This document shows positions 7,245 through 15,669 of a DNA stretch of 64,000 bases, piece after piece. A program made the translations under genes and the position numbers. The notes under the pieces are model-generated. The model saw only the letters and a list, made by a program, of their open reading frames with translations, did not search any database and was not told the DNA's origin. Each line of letters begins with the position of its first letter. Positions within the stretch are counted from its first letter, which is position 1. Source of the stretch: an uncultured Eubacteriales bacterium (GTDB lineage Bacteria; Bacillota; Clostridia; Oscillospirales; Oscillospiraceae); assembly GCA_900540545.1 (NCBI GenBank), contig UQGJ01000002.1:1-64000 (forward strand), written 5' to 3'.

Positions 7245-8567
7245 TTACACCAAAGCCTCCTGGGCCTCCGCCGCCTCGCCGGGGGCCGCGCCGTCCTCGG
7301 CCTGCTTGGCGATGGCCCTGGCGTTGGCAAGCATGAGCTTGATGCGGTTTTCCTGGTTGATTTTGGTGGCGCCGGGGTCGTAGTCGATGGCTACGATATT
7401 GGAGTTGGGGTAGTCGTCCTTCAGCCGCCGGATCATGCCCTTGCCCACGATGTGGTTGGGCAGGCAGCCGAAGGGCTGGGTGCAGACGATGTTGGGGGTG
7501 CCGGAGTGGATGAGCTCCAGCATTTCGGCGGTGAGGAGCCAGCCCTCGCCCATCTTGTTGCCGTCGCCCAGGTAGCCCTGGATAAGCCGGTGCAGGTCCT
7601 CGAAGGTGCCGGGGGCGCGGAACCGCCCGGATTTTTCCAGGGCGGCGATCATGGCCCGCTGGCACTTCTCCACGTAGTGCATGAACACCAGGCAGGCCTT
7701 CTTCTTGATCCACTTGCCGCCGTACAGGTCCACGTCGGCCACCCGGTTGTAAATCTTGAAGATGATGAAGTCGGTGAGGCCGGGGACCACCGGCTCCGCC
7801 CCCTCGGAGAGCAGGAAGGACTCCAGGTTGTTGTTGCCCAGGGGGGAGAACTTGACGTAGATCTCGCCCACGACCCCCACCCGCACCTTCTGTTCCCCGG
7901 CGACGGGCACGGCCTTGAACTGGTCGCAGATTTTGTCGAAGTTCTCGCACATGCTCTTGTAGGACAGCCCCTTGCCCTGGTCCATCCCGGCCAGGAGCCA
8001 GTCCATGCAGACCTCCACCGCCCGGTCCGTGTCGCCGGGCACCACCTCGTAGGGCCGCACCTGGTTGGCCACGTTCATGATGATGTCGCCGTACATCATG
8101 GCGAACACAGCCTTGCGCAGAAAGTTCAGGGAGAGCTGGAAACCGGGGTTCTTTTCCAGCCCGGACAGGTTCACCGAAATCACGGGTACATAGGCCATGT
8201 CGGCCTTCTCCAGGGCCTTGCGCAGCAGGTGGATGTAGTTGGAGGCCCGGCAGCCGCCGCCGGTCTGGGTGATGACCAGGGCCACCTTGTGGGGGTCGTA
8301 GCCCCCGTTTTTCACCGCGTCGATGAGCTGGCCGATGACCAGCAGGGCGGGGAAGCAGGTGTCGTTGTGGACGTACTTCAATCCCTCGTCCACGATGCCC
8401 CGGTGGTTGGTGTTGAGCATCACCGCCTTGAACCCCTCGTTCTGCATCAGCCGCACCATCATGGCAAAGTGGATGGGCAGCATCTGGGGCACCAGGAGGG
8501 TATACTCTTCCTTCATCTCCTTAGTAAACAGGAGACGTCCGGTCTCGTCATAAATCAGTTCAGCCAT
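7245..8567 (-). CDS. Dehydratase-activase-related protein, C-terminal piece
   Basis: A 440-residue cytoplasmic protein matching the C-terminal third of the ~1,400-residue 'acyl-CoA dehydratase activase-related' proteins of anaerobes. Conserved features include the Cys-bearing segments NDTCFPALL and TQTGGGCRASNY near 77-118, and QPFGCLPNHIVGKG near 376, which resemble the iron-sulfur/catalytic half of 2-hydroxyacyl-CoA dehydratase-like folds. It starts immediately after the first strand expected at the fusion joint (KEMKEEYTLLVPQMLP). The N-terminal two-thirds is encoded at 9317-12256, and a GNAT gene lies between. The exact reaction of this family is not known; an ATP-driven radical or redox role is inferred from the activase part. 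Confidence 0.8.
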   Translation of the reverse strand: MAELIYDETGRLLFTKEMKEEYTLLVPQMLPIHFAMMVRLMQNEGFKAVMLNTNHRGIVDEGLKYVHNDTCFPALLVIGQLIDAVKNGGYDPHKVALVITQTGGGCRASNYIHLLRKALEKADMAYVPVISVNLSGLEKNPGFQLSLNFLRKAVFAMMYGDIIMNVANQVRPYEVVPGDTDRAVEVCMDWLLAGMDQGKGLSYKSMCENFDKICDQFKAVPVAGEQKVRVGVVGEIYVKFSPLGNNNLESFLLSEGAEPVVPGLTDFIIFKIYNRVADVDLYGGKWIKKKACLVFMHYVEKCQRAMIAALEKSGRFRAPGTFEDLHRLIQGYLGDGNKMGEGWLLTAEMLELIHSGTPNIVCTQPFGCLPNHIVGKGMIRRLKDDYPNSNIVAIDYDPGATKINQENRIKLMLANARAIAKQAEDGAAPGEAAEAQEALV

Positions 8568-8571
8568 AATG

Positions 8572-9324
8572 TCAGGTTCCTTTCGCTTGTGCGTACAAAT
8601 AGGCCCACGCCGGACGGAATCCGGCGCTCAGGCCCACGTTTTGGGAGAGGATATGGCTCTCCGCCGTACTGTAAAAGGGTACGATGTCCCGGCGGAGCAA
8701 TTCGTCTTTCAGCAGCGCGGTAAGATTCACGCCCAGCCCCTGGCCCCGCCACTCCGGCAGGACCCGGATGCCGATCTGCCACAAGCGCGCCCCGTCCCGG
8801 CTGGCCCCGGCCATGGCGATGGGAGTGCCCTGCTCATCCAGCGCGGCCACGGCCAGCATGTCGGGGGTGTAGGGGTTGAAGGCCAGCGCCTCGTCCCAGG
8901 TGTCGTCCCCCCGGAATTGCTCCAGGTCCGCCTCCTCGTACCACCTGACGGGGCGCAGGGGCCGCGTCTCCGGGCAGGGGAGGGTGGGCAGGTAAAAGTG
9001 CCGGGCGTCGCCGATCTCGTAGCCGAAGGGGGCTAGCCCGGCCTCGATGCGCCGGTGGTTCTGGGGCAGGAACAGCCATTCCGGCTTCCGGGGCAGCAGG
9101 TTTTCCTCCGCCCAGGGGAGAAGTTCGCCGGCACAGGCCGCGAAGAGCCGTCCCCTCCAGAGGACGATTTCCAGGAAAGGGGTCCCGCTGCCGTACTTCC
9201 GGCGGCCGGGGTGGTCCCGCCAGGGAAAGACCGCGTTGCAATCGCTGTCAAGGCATTCCGCCTCGCAGCCTAAATCCATAGCCAGCTGTTCCTGGGCCAG
9301 GGTCCAAACGGTGTTTTTATCCAT
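8572..9324 (-). CDS. GNAT-family N-acetyltransferase between two activase genes
   Basis: A 250-residue protein with a C-terminal GNAT domain: motif A appears as IGIRVLPEWRGQGLGVNLTA near 190-210 and the terminal helix segment as ESHILSQNVGLSAGF. The first ~130 residues lack an obvious family and may be an N-terminal GNAT-like half. The start overlaps the 9317-12256 gene by eight bases and the stop is four bases before the next ATG, so the three genes must be co-translated. Its position interrupts two pieces that are normally one polypeptide in related bacteria, which is the main oddity. Substrate unknown. Confidence 0.8.
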   Translation of the reverse strand: MDKNTVWTLAQEQLAMDLGCEAECLDSDCNAVFPWRDHPGRRKYGSGTPFLEIVLWRGRLFAACAGELLPWAEENLLPRKPEWLFLPQNHRRIEAGLAPFGYEIGDARHFYLPTLPCPETRPLRPVRWYEEADLEQFRGDDTWDEALAFNPYTPDMLAVAALDEQGTPIAMAGASRDGARLWQIGIRVLPEWRGQGLGVNLTALLKDELLRRDIVPFYSTAESHILSQNVGLSAGFRPAWAYLYAQAKGT

Positions 9325-12256
9325 TGCCCTGCTTCCTCGCGTCCATGGCGGCCATCAGGGAGCGCACCCGGATGCGCACCGCCCCCAGGTTGCTGATGTC
9401 GTCGATTTTGAGCTGGGTATACAGCTTCCCGCCGCCCTCCAGAATAGCGCGCACCTCGTCGCCGGTGATGGCGTCCACGCCGCAGCCGAAGGAGACCAGC
9501 TGGATGAGCTCCATGTCGGGCTGAGTGCAGACATACCGGGCGGCGTTGTAGAGCCGGGCGTGGAAGGTCCACTGGTTCAGCACGTGCCGGGGCTGCTTAT
9601 CCTCCAGATAGGCCACCGCGTCCTCGGTGACGATAACGAAGCCGAAGGAGGTCACCAAATCGTTGATGCCGTGGTTGATTTCCGGGTCCATGTGGTAGGG
9701 GCGGCCCGCCAGCACCAGGATGGGCATCTGGTGCGCCCTGGCGTAGGCGATGTACTCTGCCCCGGTCCGGCGGATGTCCTCCCGGTAGGCGTCGTAGGCG
9801 GCAAAGGCGGCCTTGGCCGCGGCGGCCGTCTCCTTTTTGGGTACGTCGAACTCCCGGGCGAAGTAGTCCCCCGCGTGCTTGGCGAAGTCCTTGGGCCGGT
9901 GGAGACCGAAGTAGGGGTCCAGATACTTCACCTGCCGCAGGTCGGGCACGTTGGCGGCCAGCAGCTCGGGGTAGTAGGCCACCACGGGGCAGTTGTAGTG
10001 GTTGTCGCTGATGTGCTCGTCGAAGTTGTAGGGCAGGCAGGGGTAGAAGATGGCGTCCACGCCCTGCTCCACCAGGGCTTCCACGTGGCCGTGGAGCAGC
10101 TTGGCGGGGTAGCACACCGTGTCCGACGGGATGGTCCGCTGGCCCTTGATATACAGCTTTCGGGTGGACTCGGGGGAGAGGACCACCTCGAAGTTGAGCT
10201 TGGTGAAAAATTCGTACCAGAAGGGGAGGTTCTCGTACATGTTCAGTCCGAAGGGGATGCCGATTTTCCCCCGGGAGCCGTCTCCGGTCCCCTTGCCCTC
10301 CATGGCGCGCAGCTTCTGATATTTGTAGCGGTACAGGTCCGGCAGCTCCGCCTTTTCCTGCCCCAGGGGCCGGGAGCAGCGGTTGCCGGAGATGAACCGC
10401 CGCCCGCCGTCAAAGGAGTTGACGGTGAGGGAGCAGTGGTTGGTGCACAGGTTGCAGGTCACCGGCTTTGCCGTGTGGGTGAAGGACTGCAAAGCGGTCT
10501 CGCTTAACAGGGTGGACTCCTCCAGATGGGCGTCCCGGGCGGCCAGAGCCGCGCCGAAGGCCCCCATGAGGCCCGCGATAGTGGGCCGGGTCACGTTCCG
10601 CCCCAGCTCCAGCTCGAAGGCCCGGAGGACCGCGTCGTTGAGGAAGGTGCCGCCCTGGACCACGATATTCTTGCCCAGGTCGTCGGCGGAGGCCGCCCGG
10701 ATGACCTTGTAGACGGCGTTCTTCACGATGGAGATGGACAGCCCCGCCGAGATGTCGGCCACGCTGGCCCCGTCCTTCTGGGCCTGTTTCACGCTGGAGT
10801 TCATAAACACCGTGCACCGGGACCCCAGGTTGACCGGATGCCGGGTGGTGAGTCCCAGCTTGGAGAACTCTGCGATGTCGTAGCCCAGGGCCTTGGCGAA
10901 GGTCTCGATGAAGGAGCCGCAGCCGGAGGAGCAGGCCTCGTTGAGCATGATGGAGTCCACGGCCCCGTTGCGGATCTTGAAGCACTTCATGTCCTGGCCG
11001 CCGATGTCGATAATGAAGTCCACGTCGGGGTTGAAGTGCCGGGCGGCGTTGTAGTGGGCCACCGTCTCCACCAGCCCCAGGTCGCAGGAGAAGGCGTTCT
11101 TGATGAGGTCCTCGCCGTACCCGGTGACGGCGGAGCCCCGGATGGTGATGCGGTCCCCGCACAGCTTGTAGATCTCCTTGAGCTGTTCCAGCACGATGGC
11201 AACGGGGTTGCCCTGGTTGGAGTGGTAGTAGGTATACAGCAGCCCGCCGTCGGGGGCGATGAGGGTCATTTTCGTGGTGGTGCTGCCCGCGTCGATGCCC
11301 AGATAGGCGTCGCCGGTGTAGGTCCTGGCGTCCACCTCGGGGGGGTGGTTGCGGTCGTGGCGGGTCAAAAACTCCTGGTACTGCTCGTCGCCGTCGAAGA
11401 GGGGGGGCATGGTGTCCACCAGCCCCACGTTGTCCACGGACTCCTCCAGCAGCTTCAGGCACTCGTCAAAGGGCCGGGCGGCGTAGTCCGAGGCGCACAG
11501 CGCCGCCCCCATGCCGGCGAAGCAGTCGCCGTCCTCCGGGAAAATGGCGTGCTCCCCGTCCAGCTTGAGGGTGTCCACGAACCGCTCCCGCAGCCCGTAG
11601 AGGAAGTGGAGGGGGCCGCCCAGAAAGACGATCTTGCCCTTCAGCTCCCGCCCCTGGGTCAGCCCGGCCACGGTCTGGTCCACCACGGCCTGGAAGATGG
11701 AGGCCGCCACGTCCTCCTTCCGCCCGCCCTGGTTCAGGATGGGCTGGATGTCGCTCTTGGCGAACACGCCGCAGCGGGAGGCGATGGGGTAGATTTTCTC
11801 GTGCTTCAGCGAGAGACGGTCCAGCTCGTCGATGGGCACGTTCATCAGCGTGGCCATCTGGTCGATGAAGGCCCCGGTGCCCCCGGCGCAGGAGCCGTTC
11901 ATCCGCTCCTCCAGCGCCCCGCCGAAGAAGATGATTTTGGCGTCTTCGCCGCCCAGTTCGATGACGGCGTCGGTGCCGGGTATGTAGGTGTTCACGGCGG
12001 CGGCGGTGGCGTAGACCTCCTGCACGAAGTCGATGCCGGAGCTTTTCGCCACGCCCAGCCCCGCCGAGCCGGTGATGACCATCCGCACGTCCTTTCCGGA
12101 GAGCATGTCCCGGATGCCGCGCAGCGTCTCACACGCCCGCTCCCGGGCCTTGGAGTAATGCCGCTCGTAGGAGCGGAATAAAAGCTTGTTCTGCTCGTCC
12201 AGCACTACCACCTTGACGGTGGTGGAGCCGATGTCGATTCCAATTCGTAAACCCAT
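9317..12256 (-). CDS. Double BadF/HgdC-type activase plus DUF2229-like domain
   Basis: A 979-residue cytoplasmic protein of the 2-hydroxyglutaryl-CoA dehydratase activator class. It contains two actin-fold ATPase domains: domain one opens with GIDIGSTTVKVV (5-16) and has the cluster-ligand region NGSCAGGTGAF; domain two opens with YLGIDAGSTTTK near 317 and has NEACSSGCGSF. From about residue 600 (CNLCTNHC) a DUF2229-like region follows. In the known family ATP hydrolysis drives low-potential electron transfer from a subunit-bridging [4Fe-4S] cluster. The protein ends at QLKIDDISNLGAVRIRVRSL, where longer homologues continue into the part encoded at 7245-8567. First gene of a minus-strand operon with a promoter at 12294-12320. 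Confidence 0.88.
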   Translation of the reverse strand: MGLRIGIDIGSTTVKVVVLDEQNKLLFRSYERHYSKARERACETLRGIRDMLSGKDVRMVITGSAGLGVAKSSGIDFVQEVYATAAAVNTYIPGTDAVIELGGEDAKIIFFGGALEERMNGSCAGGTGAFIDQMATLMNVPIDELDRLSLKHEKIYPIASRCGVFAKSDIQPILNQGGRKEDVAASIFQAVVDQTVAGLTQGRELKGKIVFLGGPLHFLYGLRERFVDTLKLDGEHAIFPEDGDCFAGMGAALCASDYAARPFDECLKLLEESVDNVGLVDTMPPLFDGDEQYQEFLTRHDRNHPPEVDARTYTGDAYLGIDAGSTTTKMTLIAPDGGLLYTYYHSNQGNPVAIVLEQLKEIYKLCGDRITIRGSAVTGYGEDLIKNAFSCDLGLVETVAHYNAARHFNPDVDFIIDIGGQDMKCFKIRNGAVDSIMLNEACSSGCGSFIETFAKALGYDIAEFSKLGLTTRHPVNLGSRCTVFMNSSVKQAQKDGASVADISAGLSISIVKNAVYKVIRAASADDLGKNIVVQGGTFLNDAVLRAFELELGRNVTRPTIAGLMGAFGAALAARDAHLEESTLLSETALQSFTHTAKPVTCNLCTNHCSLTVNSFDGGRRFISGNRCSRPLGQEKAELPDLYRYKYQKLRAMEGKGTGDGSRGKIGIPFGLNMYENLPFWYEFFTKLNFEVVLSPESTRKLYIKGQRTIPSDTVCYPAKLLHGHVEALVEQGVDAIFYPCLPYNFDEHISDNHYNCPVVAYYPELLAANVPDLRQVKYLDPYFGLHRPKDFAKHAGDYFAREFDVPKKETAAAAKAAFAAYDAYREDIRRTGAEYIAYARAHQMPILVLAGRPYHMDPEINHGINDLVTSFGFVIVTEDAVAYLEDKQPRHVLNQWTFHARLYNAARYVCTQPDMELIQLVSFGCGVDAITGDEVRAILEGGGKLYTQLKIDDISNLGAVRIRVRSLMAAMDARKQGNG

Positions 12257-12293
12257 AGAGGCGTCACCTGTCCTATTTTTTCGTACCCTACAT

Positions 12294-12320
12294 ACTATAA
12301 CAAAATCCCCGGATTTACAA
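12294..12320 (-). promoter_or_regulatory. Probable extended -10 promoter for activase operon
   Basis: On the minus strand TTGTAA is followed 15 bases later by TATAGT, preceded by TG one base earlier (extended -10). It lies about 40 bases upstream of the start at 12256. The short spacer lowers confidence. Confidence 0.45.
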
Positions 12321-12567
12321 CCCCAAACCTATGAACAAACTATGAAATTCCTAGGGAATTATTAGGGATTAAATAGAGAACCTGCCCACGGCGCAGATGC
12401 GCCGTGAACAAGACGATGGTCCGTAGCGACATCCCCTGCGGAGGAGCATATTGAGGGGCGGCACCCACTGTCCGCGCCATTTTCACCAAATTTTAAGAAT
12501 CTTTCTCTATTCTTCTTAATCCGAATGTTCTATGATAGAGGCAACACATGAGAGAGAGGGAGATTCC
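12321..12567. other. Intergenic region between divergent operons
   Basis: Together with the promoter next to it, this 311-base gap between the activase operon and the DUF1700 operon holds no gene I can support. It is partly AT-rich (12321-12380), contains a perfect hairpin with 9-base arms CACGGCGCA/TGCGCCGTG at 12387-12406, and a TATGAT at 12531-12536 that could be the -10 for the plus-strand operon although no clear -35 precedes it. Confidence 0.5.
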
Positions 12568-13170
12568 ATGACCAGAGACGAATACCTCCAGGAGCTGCGC
12601 CTGCGCCTCTCCCACCGGCTGACCCAGCCGGAGCTGGAGAACACCATGCGCTACTACGAGGAGTACTTTCAAGAGGCCGGGCCGGAAGGTGAGGCCAGGG
12701 TCATCCAGGAGCTGGGCAGCCCGGAACGCCTGGTCCGCCAAATCATGGGCGAGCAGGTGATCGAAGAGGTCCAGCGCCCGGAGCCGGTCTACGCCAGACG
12801 GCGGACCGGCATCGGCGCCGTCTGGACCGTCATTTTGGCCCTGTGCGCCGCCCCCGTGGCCATCCCCCTGACCATCGCCCTGGTGGCGGTGGCCGTGGCG
12901 CTGGTGGTGGCCGTTCTGGCCCTGGTGGCCGGAGTGGGGGCCGCCGGTATCATCTGCGTGGGCTTCGGCCTGATGAGCGCCGTGCTGGGCTTCACCGCCA
13001 TGCTGACCCACGGACTTGCCACCACCATGTACTTCGTGGGCGGCGGCATGGTCACCGCCGGGGTTGGCATCCTGCTGGTGGCGGGCATCCTGTTCATCGC
13101 CGGCGGCTGCTTCCGGGGAATCATCCGGCTGCTGGGCCGGGCACTGCATAGAGGGGAGGCGCGGGCATGA
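12568..13170 (+). CDS. DUF1700/HAAS-type membrane protein
   Basis: A 200-residue protein with a cytoplasmic N-terminal helical domain (1-65, MTRDEYLQELRLRL then YYEEYFQEAGPEGEARVIQELGSP) typical of DUF1700/HAAS proteins, followed by about four hydrophobic segments between 80 and 190. In other Firmicutes such proteins sit with a PadR regulator and a DUF4097 protein and are thought to act in envelope-stress signalling; no PadR gene is visible here. The start at 12568 is preferred because GAGAGAGGGAG precedes it; an in-frame ATG 36 bases earlier lacks a ribosome site. The stop overlaps the next ATG by four bases. Confidence 0.8.
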   Translation: MTRDEYLQELRLRLSHRLTQPELENTMRYYEEYFQEAGPEGEARVIQELGSPERLVRQIMGEQVIEEVQRPEPVYARRRTGIGAVWTVILALCAAPVAIPLTIALVAVAVALVVAVLALVAGVGAAGIICVGFGLMSAVLGFTAMLTHGLATTMYFVGGGMVTAGVGILLVAGILFIAGGCFRGIIRLLGRALHRGEARA

Positions 13171-14549
13171 GCGCTGGTAAATTTGCGGCGGGCGCGGCGG
13201 CTTTTCTGCTGCTGTCCGGCGGGGTCCTGGCCGTGGCGGGCCACTACATGGGGGCCGAGCATGAACTCACCATCCAGCGGGACGGCTGGAGCGTGGAGGT
13301 CTCTCCCTTCAGCCTCCACGGCCTGAACAGCGAGGGCTGGGAGACCGGCTGGGACGGTTGGAGCCAGGACCGTACCCCCGGCACGGTGCCGGACCGGCCG
13401 GTGTGGCGGGTACCGACTAAGTATCGGAATGAGGTCGAGACCGTCAGCGCCGCGCCGGAGGCCTTCACCAGGCTGCATATCGACGCGGACATCAGCGACG
13501 TCATCGTGGAGCAGGGCGACGCCTACGGCCTGGAGCTGAAGTGGTACAGCAACGTGGGCTACACCATGGACTGGTATCAGAACGGCGACGCCCTGGAGGT
13601 ATACAGCCGCCTGCCGAACAACAGCCTCAAAGGCAACAATCAGGTCGGCGGCCTCGTGGTCGTCACCCTCCCCGAGGGCGCCGCGCTGGACGACGTGAAC
13701 GTGACCATGGACATGGGCGACCTCTACATGGCGGACGTCCGGACCGGGACCGCCACCCTGGAGAGCAGCATGGGCGAGACGGCCTTCCTGCGGGGCGCGG
13801 CGGACCAGATGACGGTCCGAGCCGACATGGGGACCTTTGTGCTGGCGGACAGCGCCGTGTCCGGCGTGTTGGACGTGACCGCCAGCATGGGCGATGTGGA
13901 GCTGATAGACAGCCGGGTGAGCGAAAAAATCCTGGTGGACTGCGACATGGGCGGCGTCATCCTGTCCGGCGAGCTGGCCTGTGACATGGATGTGACCAGC
14001 AGTATGGGCAGCGTGGATGTGTACACCGGCCTGGCCCGGGACCAGTACACCTATGACCTGAGCGCCAGCATGGGCGACCTCAAGCTGGACGGCGTACGGC
14101 AGAAGGAGGAGCACGTCCGGGGCGGGGCGGGCAGCTACCGCATGTCCATCTCCACCGACATGGGCAGCGCCTCCGTCCACTTCGGCGGCGGGTCCTACAT
14201 CCCGGAAGCCCCCGAGACCCCGGAGGCCCCGGACGAGATCGTGGACCTGCCCAACGAGCTCTACCGGGCGGTCCCCGAGCACGACGACAAGAGCCTGGGT
14301 ATGAGCGCCGGGGTATTGAGCTATGACTTTGCCGTCCAGGACACCACACGGATGGACATGGACGTGGAGAATCTGTCCGGCGTGCTGGAGCTGGGCATCC
14401 GCAGGGCCGTGGGCGGGTGGGCCTACGACCAGCGCCCCTGGGACAGCGAGAGCGACAGCGTGGAGCTGGAGCCGGGCCGGTATACCGTGGTCATCCACGC
14501 CGAGGCCTTCCAGGGCAGCTACCACCTGACCGGGGAGACCGTGGCATGA
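13167..14549 (+). CDS. DUF4097-type beta-solenoid membrane-anchored protein
   Basis: A 460-residue protein with an N-terminal hydrophobic anchor (7-27) and an extracytoplasmic beta-solenoid. Met-Gly pairs recur at residues 183, 202, 221, 241, 261, 280, 302 and 332, mostly every 19-20 residues and usually preceded by Asp or Ser, as in DMGDLYMAD, SMGETAFL, DMGTFVLAD, SMGDVELID. This is the rung repeat of DUF4097 proteins. A Pro/Glu-rich spacer at 349-360 leads to a second beta domain (375-460). It is coupled by ATGA overlaps to the DUF1700 gene before and the flavodoxin-like gene after. Function unknown; an envelope sensor or scaffold role is inferred. Confidence 0.82.
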   Translation: MSAGKFAAGAAAFLLLSGGVLAVAGHYMGAEHELTIQRDGWSVEVSPFSLHGLNSEGWETGWDGWSQDRTPGTVPDRPVWRVPTKYRNEVETVSAAPEAFTRLHIDADISDVIVEQGDAYGLELKWYSNVGYTMDWYQNGDALEVYSRLPNNSLKGNNQVGGLVVVTLPEGAALDDVNVTMDMGDLYMADVRTGTATLESSMGETAFLRGAADQMTVRADMGTFVLADSAVSGVLDVTASMGDVELIDSRVSEKILVDCDMGGVILSGELACDMDVTSSMGSVDVYTGLARDQYTYDLSASMGDLKLDGVRQKEEHVRGGAGSYRMSISTDMGSASVHFGGGSYIPEAPETPEAPDEIVDLPNELYRAVPEHDDKSLGMSAGVLSYDFAVQDTTRMDMDVENLSGVLELGIRRAVGGWAYDQRPWDSESDSVELEPGRYTVVIHAEAFQGSYHLTGETVA

Positions 14550-15034
14550 AGCGCCTGTTCCTCTGCGAGGACGAGGCAGTCCTTCCCTCCATCCGGGAGG
14601 AGGACCTGCTCTTTCCCGCAGCCCCGCTGGTAAAGCACTGCGTGGGCTGTTTTGGCTGCTGGCTCAAAACGCCGGGCAAGTGCGCTATCCGGGACCGCTG
14701 CGGGGTCATGCCCGCCTACCTGACAAAGTGCGACGAGTTCATCATCATCAGCCCCATTTGGTACGGCGGCTACTCCCAGCGCATCAAGGCCGTCCTGGAC
14801 CGCTCCATCGGCTATATGCTGCCCTACTTCCGTATGCTTCACGGGGAGATGCACCACCAGATGCGCAGCGCTCACAGCTTTGCCCTGCGGGTCTACTTTT
14901 ACGGCCCCTGCGACGAGGAGGAGCGGGACATCGCCCGCCGCGTGGTCCAGGGCAACGCCAGGAACCTTGGGGCCAGCGGGTATTCCGTGTCCTTCCTGGC
15001 GTCGGAGGAAGCGGTCAGGAGGGCGCTGGCATGA
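14546..15034 (+). CDS. Flavodoxin-fold NADPH-dependent FMN reductase-like protein
   Basis: A 162-residue cytoplasmic protein with the Cys-rich signature CVGCFGCWLKTPGKC followed by a charged stretch and IIISPIWYGGYSQRIKAVLDR, characteristic of NAD(P)H-dependent FMN reductase/iron-sulfur flavoprotein relatives. It is slightly shorter than usual and lacks the classic N-terminal phosphate-binding strand-loop of flavodoxins (it begins MKRLFLCEDEA), so FMN binding may rely on its partner at 15031. ATGA overlaps join it to both neighbours. Probably an electron-transfer or quinone/azo-type reductase; substrate unknown. Confidence 0.75.
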   Translation: MKRLFLCEDEAVLPSIREEDLLFPAAPLVKHCVGCFGCWLKTPGKCAIRDRCGVMPAYLTKCDEFIIISPIWYGGYSQRIKAVLDRSIGYMLPYFRMLHGEMHHQMRSAHSFALRVYFYGPCDEEERDIARRVVQGNARNLGASGYSVSFLASEEAVRRALA

Positions 15035-15669
15035 AGATTTGGATGCTGTGCGGCAGTCCGCGCCCCCAGCGCGGCAACAGTATGTACCTGTTGGAGGGTC
15101 TGCGGGACCGCCTGGGCCCCGAACAGAAAGTCACCATCCACCGCGCCGCCGGCGAGCGGGAGGCCATCCTGGAGGACCTCCCCAACAGCGGCGCGCTGGT
15201 CATCGCCTTTCCTCTCTACGTGGACGGCCTGCCGTCCCACCTCCTGGGCCTTCTGCGCTGGCTCCAGGCGGCCATGCCGGAGCGGCAAAAGCCGGTGAAG
15301 GTGTACGTCATCGCCAACAATGGCTTCTACGAAGCCGAACAGAACCGGGCCGCCATCGACATGGTCTGGAAGTGGTGCGACGCCTGCGGCCTGACCCGGG
15401 GCCGCGCCCTGGCGGTGGGGGCGGGGGAGATGCTGCAGGTGGCCCCTCTGGGCCGCGGCCCGTCCACCAACGCCGGAAAGGCGCTGGACCAGCTTGCTAA
15501 GGACATTTTGAGCGGCGCCTCCGGCGAGACTATGTACATCAAGCCCAACTTTCCCCGGTTCCTCTACCGGCTGGCGGGCCAGTCCGGCATGCGCCGGACC
15601 GCGAAGAAAAATGGTCTGAAAGCCTCGGAGGTAAAAGCGAAAATCGACCCGGATGAGGGCGGCGTATGA
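15031..15669 (+). CDS. Flavodoxin-family NAD(P)H-dependent oxidoreductase
   Basis: A 212-residue protein with the flavodoxin-like FMN phosphate loop WMLCGSPRPQRGNSMYLLEGL at residues 4-24 and the middle strand ALVIAFPLYVDGLPSHLL, as in NADPH-dependent FMN reductases. No Cys-rich insert, unlike its upstream neighbour, so the two could form complementary halves of a flavoprotein pair. The C-terminal 40 residues are basic (FPRFLYRLAGQSGMRRTAKK) and may contact membrane. Coupled by ATGA at both ends to the 14546 gene and the membrane Fe-S protein, suggesting electron flow among the three. This link is inference. Confidence 0.8.
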   Translation: MKIWMLCGSPRPQRGNSMYLLEGLRDRLGPEQKVTIHRAAGEREAILEDLPNSGALVIAFPLYVDGLPSHLLGLLRWLQAAMPERQKPVKVYVIANNGFYEAEQNRAAIDMVWKWCDACGLTRGRALAVGAGEMLQVAPLGRGPSTNAGKALDQLAKDILSGASGETMYIKPNFPRFLYRLAGQSGMRRTAKKNGLKASEVKAKIDPDEGGV

